Positions 60,141-64,000 of a stretch of 64,000 nucleotides of DNA are shown one piece after another. Source of the stretch: Mycobacterium colombiense (lineage in GTDB: Bacteria; Actinomycetota; Actinomycetes; Mycobacteriales; Mycobacteriaceae); NCBI RefSeq assembly GCF_001953985.1, contig NZ_MBEI01000058.1, positions 62,001 through 126,000 of the forward strand, written 5' to 3'. The first letter of the stretch is position 1. The number at the start of each line of letters is the position of its first letter. Below the pieces are notes generated by a model, which was not told where the DNA came from, ran no database searches, and saw only the letters and a list, made by a program, of their open reading frames with translations. A program made the position numbers and the translations under genes.

Positions 60141-60155
60141 TAGCGTGCTTGGGTG
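60141..60155 (+). promoter_or_regulatory. Leaderless -10 box for the gene at 60153
   Basis: TAGCGT at 60141-60146 stands six bases before the GTG at 60153. This favours GTG over the in-frame ATGs at 60162 and 60165. Confidence 0.5.
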
Positions 60156-60713
60156 TCCTCGATGATGACCACCCTGGACGGGTTCCCCGTGCCGGTGGTT
60201 GTGGGCGGTCCGGAGAACGGCGTCGTCGTCGTCATACTGGCCGACGAGGATCGCGTCCCGGCGGCCTACGACGCCGTCTGCGAGCGGCTGCACACCGCGT
60301 CGCTTCGGACGGTCGTGGTCGGCTTCGATCCGCGCCTGACCCCCAAGTCGTTGATCGGCATCCTCGACGCGCTGGGCATCGGGTGGGCCGTGGTGATGGG
60401 CGACCGCGCCGGCGGCGAACTCGCCTGGGAACTGACCGCGACCAAACTTGGCCGGTTCGTCGGGCTGGTGGTGATCGACCGCGGCCACCCGCGGGCCGGC
60501 AATTACGACGGCGTCGTCACCGACGGGCACTGCCCGCCGGTCGAGATCGGCACCACCGTATTGGTCAGCTCGCCGGCCGCCCGGGCGCTGGCCGAGGCCA
60601 GCCAGCGCTTCGTCTACGCCGATTACCGGGTGGTGCACCTGGGGCGGCGCACCGTGCAGGAGTCGACGGCCCAGCTGGCCGCCGAGATCATTTTGCGCAC
60701 CAGTACCTGGTAG
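60153..60713 (+). CDS. Alpha/beta-hydrolase-like protein lacking the nucleophile
   Basis: This 186-residue protein has alternating hydrophobic strands (VVVVILADEDRVP, LRTVVVGFDPR, GWAVVMGDRAGGELAWEL and GLVVIDRGH) of an alpha/beta-hydrolase fold. At the nucleophile elbow it reads GDRAGG, where the related lipase pattern is GDSAGG, so the catalytic Ser is Arg (codon CGC). It is probably not a serine hydrolase and may be a binding or scaffolding protein. It precedes glnA4 by 20 bases. Confidence 0.75.
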   Translation: MSSMMTTLDGFPVPVVVGGPENGVVVVILADEDRVPAAYDAVCERLHTASLRTVVVGFDPRLTPKSLIGILDALGIGWAVVMGDRAGGELAWELTATKLGRFVGLVVIDRGHPRAGNYDGVVTDGHCPPVEIGTTVLVSSPAARALAEASQRFVYADYRVVHLGRRTVQESTAQLAAEIILRTSTW

Positions 60714-60733
60714 CGCCTGGTTGACTGACGGTC

Positions 60734-62128
60734 ATGGCCAGTGAAGAAAGTGCTGTGACCGATCCGAACGCGGCCATGTTGTCGTTGGCCGCGCTGGACA
60801 GACTCGTGGGCAGCGGCGAGGTGGACACCGTCATCGTGGCGTTCGCCGACATGCAGGGCCGGCTGGTCGGGAAGCGGATCGACGCGCGGCTGTTCGTCGA
60901 CGACGTGGCCGCCCACGGCGCCGAGTGCTGCGGCTACCTGCTCGCCGTCGACGTCGACATGAACACCGTGGGCGGGTATGCGATGTCGAGTTGGGACACC
61001 GGGTACGGCGACACGGTGGCCAGGCCCGACCTGTCCACCCTGCGGCGCATTCCCTGGCTGCCGGGCACGGCGTTGGTGATCGCCGACGTGGGATGGCCCG
61101 ACGGCAGCCCGGTCACCGTGTCGCCGCGGGCGATCCTGCGCCGCCAGCTGGACCGGCTGGCCGACCGGGGCCTGGCCGCCGACGTCGCCACCGAGCTGGA
61201 ATTCATCGTGTTCGACGAGCCCTACCGCCAGGCCTGGGCCAACGGGTACCGCGGGCTGACCCCGGCCAGCGACTACAACATCGACTACGCGATCTCGGCG
61301 TCGTCGCGCATGGAGCCGCTGCTGCGCGACATCCGCCGGGGAATGATCGGCGCCGGCCTGCGATTCGAGGCCGTCAAGGGCGAATGCAACAGGGGGCAGC
61401 AGGAAATCGGCTTCCGGTACACCGACGCGCTGGTCACCTGTGACAACCACGTCATCTACAAGAACGGCGCCAAGGAGATCGCCGACCAGCACGGCAAGAG
61501 CCTGACGTTCATGGCCAAATACGATGAGCGGGAAGGGAACAGCTGCCACGTTCACCTCTCGCTGCGCGATCCGCAGGGCGGCGCGGTGTTCGCCGACCCC
61601 AGCCGCCCGCACGGCATGTCGTCGGCGTTCTGCGGTTTCCTGGCCGGCCTGCTGGCCACCCTGCGCGACCTCACGCTCTTTTATGCGCCGAACATCAACT
61701 CCTACAAGCGATTCGCCGACGGCAGTTTCGCGCCCACCGCGCTGGCGTGGGGATTGGACAATCGCACCTGCGCGCTGCGGGTGGTCGGCCACGGGCCCAA
61801 CACCCGGGTCGAGTGCCGGGTCCCCGGCGGCGACGTCAACCCGTATCTGGCGGTGGCGGCGATGATCGCCGGCGGGCTGTACGGTATCGAACGGGGCCTC
61901 GAGCTACCGGAGCCCTGCGCGGGAAACGCCTACCAGGCTCCCGGCGTCGAGCGGCTGCCCGTCACGCTGGCCGAGGCGGCCTCGGCGTTCGAGCGCTCGA
62001 CGCTCGCACGGGACGTGTTCGGCGACGACGTTGTCGCCCACTATCTGAACAACGCCCGGGTGGAGCTGGCGGCGTTCAACGCGGCGGTCACCGACTGGGA
62101 GAGGATGCGTGGGTTTGAACGCCTCTAG
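60734..62128 (+). CDS. glnA4: Glutamine synthetase-like protein GlnA4
   Basis: This 464-residue member of the glutamine synthetase superfamily belongs to the PuuA-like, gamma-glutamyl-amine-forming branch. Beta-grasp (FADMQGRLVGKRID) and catalytic domains are intact, including VATELEFIVF, KGECNRGQQEI, the phosphate and ATP region CHVHLSL and NRTCALRVVG. Overlap with the next two genes points to ligation of glutamate to an amine and later hydrolysis. It probably does not make glutamine; that is inference from the family and context. Confidence 0.93.
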   Translation: MASEESAVTDPNAAMLSLAALDRLVGSGEVDTVIVAFADMQGRLVGKRIDARLFVDDVAAHGAECCGYLLAVDVDMNTVGGYAMSSWDTGYGDTVARPDLSTLRRIPWLPGTALVIADVGWPDGSPVTVSPRAILRRQLDRLADRGLAADVATELEFIVFDEPYRQAWANGYRGLTPASDYNIDYAISASSRMEPLLRDIRRGMIGAGLRFEAVKGECNRGQQEIGFRYTDALVTCDNHVIYKNGAKEIADQHGKSLTFMAKYDEREGNSCHVHLSLRDPQGGAVFADPSRPHGMSSAFCGFLAGLLATLRDLTLFYAPNINSYKRFADGSFAPTALAWGLDNRTCALRVVGHGPNTRVECRVPGGDVNPYLAVAAMIAGGLYGIERGLELPEPCAGNAYQAPGVERLPVTLAEAASAFERSTLARDVFGDDVVAHYLNNARVELAAFNAAVTDWERMRGFERL

Positions 62129-62858
62129 GTCTACGCCCCGCCCGGTGATCGGCCTGACGACCTACCTGGAGCAGGTGCAGACCGGCATCTGGGACATCCG
62201 CGCCGGGTATCTGCCCGCCGACTACTTCGAAGGCGTCCTGCTGGCCGGCGGGATCGCGGTGTTGCTGCCGCCGCAGCCGGTGGACGCCGAGATCGTCGAC
62301 GCGGTACTGGACGGGCTGCACGGGCTGGTGATCACCGGGGGATACGACCTGGACCCGGCGAGCTACGGCCAGCAGCCGCACCGGACCACCGACGCGCCCC
62401 GCACCGACCGCGACGCCTGGGAATTCGCGTTGTTGCAGGGCGCGCTGCGGCGGGGCCTGCCGGTGCTCGGAATCTGCCGCGGCGCACAGGTGCTCAACGT
62501 CGCGCTGGGCGGCACGCTGCACCAGCACCTGCCCGACGTCCTCGGGCACAGCGGGCATCGGGCGGGCAACGGGGTGTTCACCAGGCTGCCGGTGCGCACG
62601 GTGGCGGGCACCCGGCTGGCCGCGCTGGTCGGGGAATCCGCCGATGCGCCGAGCTATCACCACCAGGCCGTCGACCGGGTGGGGGACGGCCTGATTGTCA
62701 GCGCGCGGGACGCCGACGGCGTCGTTGAGGCGCTGGAGCTGCCGGGCGACAGGTTTGTGCTTGCGGTGCAATGGCATCCGGAACAGTCGCTGCAAGACCT
62801 GCGGTTGTTCGCCGCGATCGTCGACGCGGCCCGGTCCTACGCGGGGCGCGCCAGTTGA
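62109..62858 (+). CDS. Gamma-glutamyl-gamma-aminobutyrate hydrolase-type class I amidotransferase (PuuD-like)
   Basis: This 249-residue hydrolase has Cys123 in LGICRGAQ and a catalytic His in VQWHPEQ followed by Glu, the class I glutamine amidotransferase triad. PuuD-type enzymes free GABA or amines from their gamma-glutamyl form. The GTG start at 62109 lies 20 bases inside glnA4, and its own stop overlaps the aldC start as TTGA, so the three genes are translationally coupled. Confidence 0.92.
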   Translation: MGLNASRSTPRPVIGLTTYLEQVQTGIWDIRAGYLPADYFEGVLLAGGIAVLLPPQPVDAEIVDAVLDGLHGLVITGGYDLDPASYGQQPHRTTDAPRTDRDAWEFALLQGALRRGLPVLGICRGAQVLNVALGGTLHQHLPDVLGHSGHRAGNGVFTRLPVRTVAGTRLAALVGESADAPSYHHQAVDRVGDGLIVSARDADGVVEALELPGDRFVLAVQWHPEQSLQDLRLFAAIVDAARSYAGRAS

Positions 62859-64000
62859 GCGCCGCGCGGCTGATCAACCCGGCGACCGAGGAGGTGCTGC
62901 GCTCGGTCGAACACGCCGATGCCGCCGCGGTCGACGACGCGGTAGACCGGGCGCGGGCCGCCCAGCGGCGGTGGGCGCGGTTGCCCCCGGCCGAGCGGGC
63001 CGCCGGCCTGCGGGCCTTCGCCGACGCCGTCGACGCCCATCTCGGCGAGCTGGCCGCACTCGAGGTCGCCAACTCCGGGCATCCCATCGCCTCGGCCGAA
63101 TGGGAGGCCGGCCACGTCCGCGACGTGCTGAACTTCTACGCGGCCAGCCCGGAACGCTTGTCCGGCAAGCAAATTCCCGTTGCCGGTGGCCTGGACGTCA
63201 CGTTCCACGAGCCGATGGGCGTGGTCGGCGTGATCACCCCGTGGAACTTCCCGATGCCCATCGCGTCGTGGGGTTTCGCACCGGCGCTGGCCGCGGGCAA
63301 CGCCGTGCTGATCAAACCCGCCGAAGCGACGCCGCTGACCACCATCCGGCTGGGCGAGCTCGCCGTGCAGGCCGGGCTCGACGCGGACCTGCTGCGGGTG
63401 CTGCCGGGCCGGGGCGCGGTGGTCGGGGAGCGGTTCGTCACCCATTCCGGCATCCGCAAGATCGTGTTCACCGGGTCCACCGATGTCGGCAAGCAGGTGA
63501 TGTCCGGTGCGGCCGCTCAGGTGAAGCGGGTGACCCTGGAACTGGGCGGCAAGAGCGCCAACATCGTGTTCGCCGACTGCGACCTCGAGCGCGCCGCCGC
63601 CACCGCCCCGGCCGGGGTGTTCGACAACGCGGGGCAGGACTGCTGCGCCCGCAGCCGAATCCTGGTGCAGCGCAGCGTCTATGACCGGTTCATGGAGCTG
63701 CTCGAGCCCGCCGTCATCGGTGTCGTCGTCGGCGACCCGGCGTCCCGGGACACCGAGATGGGTCCGCTGGTGTCGGCCGCGCACCGCGACAGGGTCGCGT
63801 CGTATGTGCCCGACGACGCGCCCGTCGCCTTCCGCGGCACCGCCCCGACCGGACGCGGATTCTGGTTCCCGCCAACGGTTCTGACTCCGCCGCGCACAGA
63901 CCGCAGCGTCACCGACGAGATCTTCGGCCCGGTCGTCACGGTGCTGGCCTTCGACGACGAGCACGACGCCATCGCGCTGGCCAACGACACCAGCTACGGG
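62855..64000 (+). CDS. aldC: Aldehyde dehydrogenase AldC, C-terminus beyond the window
   Basis: TTG at 62855 overlaps the upstream stop (TTGA), and the frame stays open to the window end (382 codons seen). The product is an NAD(P)-dependent aldehyde dehydrogenase with the catalytic Glu229 in LELGGKS and Cys263 in GQDCCAR. It carries ITPWNFPMP and a FTGST cofactor motif. In the Puu-type pathway it would oxidise gamma-glutamyl aminoaldehyde. The end is not visible. Confidence 0.92.
   Translation, partial: MSAARLINPATEEVLRSVEHADAAAVDDAVDRARAAQRRWARLPPAERAAGLRAFADAVDAHLGELAALEVANSGHPIASAEWEAGHVRDVLNFYAASPERLSGKQIPVAGGLDVTFHEPMGVVGVITPWNFPMPIASWGFAPALAAGNAVLIKPAEATPLTTIRLGELAVQAGLDADLLRVLPGRGAVVGERFVTHSGIRKIVFTGSTDVGKQVMSGAAAQVKRVTLELGGKSANIVFADCDLERAAATAPAGVFDNAGQDCCARSRILVQRSVYDRFMELLEPAVIGVVVGDPASRDTEMGPLVSAAHRDRVASYVPDDAPVAFRGTAPTGRGFWFPPTVLTPPRTDRSVTDEIFGPVVTVLAFDDEHDAIALANDTSYG

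Noticed and set aside
1..64000. CRISPR arrays, insertion sequences, prophage genes
   Set aside because: No regularly spaced repeats, transposase frames or phage structural genes were seen on either strand.

Overview
The window is high-GC actinobacterial DNA and almost certainly a Mycobacterium chromosome. The gene order, read from memory, follows M. tuberculosis H37Rv from Rv2922c (smc) down to Rv2858c (aldC) nearly gene for gene. Many predicted proteins match the length of the tuberculosis family member once starts are chosen by ribosome binding site or -10 box. There are no PPE genes or insertion sequences where H37Rv has them. The extra genes (GAF-ANTAR, lactate monooxygenase-like, MPT63-like, CsbD, ChaB/Rho_N) suggest a non-tuberculous, perhaps M. 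avium-complex-like, species. The species call is an inference.

Layout. 1-2.1 kb: end of smc and ftsY. 2.2-6.5 kb: nitrogen operon amt-glnB-glnD. 6.5-8.4 kb: accessory stretch with two coupled membrane-protein genes and an imperfect inverted repeat. 8.4-11.1 kb: helicase and alpha/beta hydrolase on the minus strand. 11.2-18.1 kb: ffh, two amidohydrolases, pknI and a TetR regulator, then dacB2 on the minus strand. 19-25.5 kb: translation and export block (NTF2-like gene, rpsP, KH protein, rimM, trmD, rplS, lepB, rnhB, DUF2469) with lppW on the minus strand. 25.5-28.5 kb: GAF-ANTAR regulator, epimerase and fdhD; the expected fdhF is absent. 28.7-35.7 kb: yraN, comM, dprA, viuB, lactate monooxygenase-like gene, xerC and an M23 peptidase. 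35.9-39.1 kb: rpsB-tsf and amiC. 39.1-44.8 kb: a MarR regulator followed by a stress-flavoured accessory block (ChaB/Rho_N, DUF2795, SDR, small charged protein, MPT63-like, acyltransferase, OmpR-type regulator, CsbD). 45.1-48.7 kb: pyrH-frr-cdsA-rlmN. 48.7-50.4 kb: mpt53-ccdA thiol-redox pair and a small membrane protein. 50.5-54.1 kb: dxr-rip1-ispG. 54.2-58.5 kb: GNAT, penicillin-binding lipoprotein, DUF1707 protein and mapB. 58.5-64 kb: cobQ, a hydrolase-like protein without its serine, then glnA4, a glutamine-amidotransferase-type hydrolase and aldC (cut by the window end), which form an overlapping operon resembling a gamma-glutamyl-polyamine catabolic route.

Regulation visible in the sequence. 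About ten genes have a TAnnnT-like -10 box 6-8 bases before the start codon, the arrangement of leaderless mycobacterial transcripts. Four housekeeping promoters share a CAnAAT -10. There are strong hairpin terminators after tsf, the MPT63-like gene, csbD and the GNAT gene, a perfect palindrome across the MarR start codon, and a GC-rich intergenic element present in two copies whose inverted ends differ by compensatory changes.

I found no rRNA, tRNA, CRISPR array, prophage or insertion sequence. No obviously new multi-gene system stands out. The most distinctive signals are the covarying intergenic element, the LppW homologue lacking its lipobox cysteine, the rpsB leader with a possible upstream ORF, and the accessory membrane pair.
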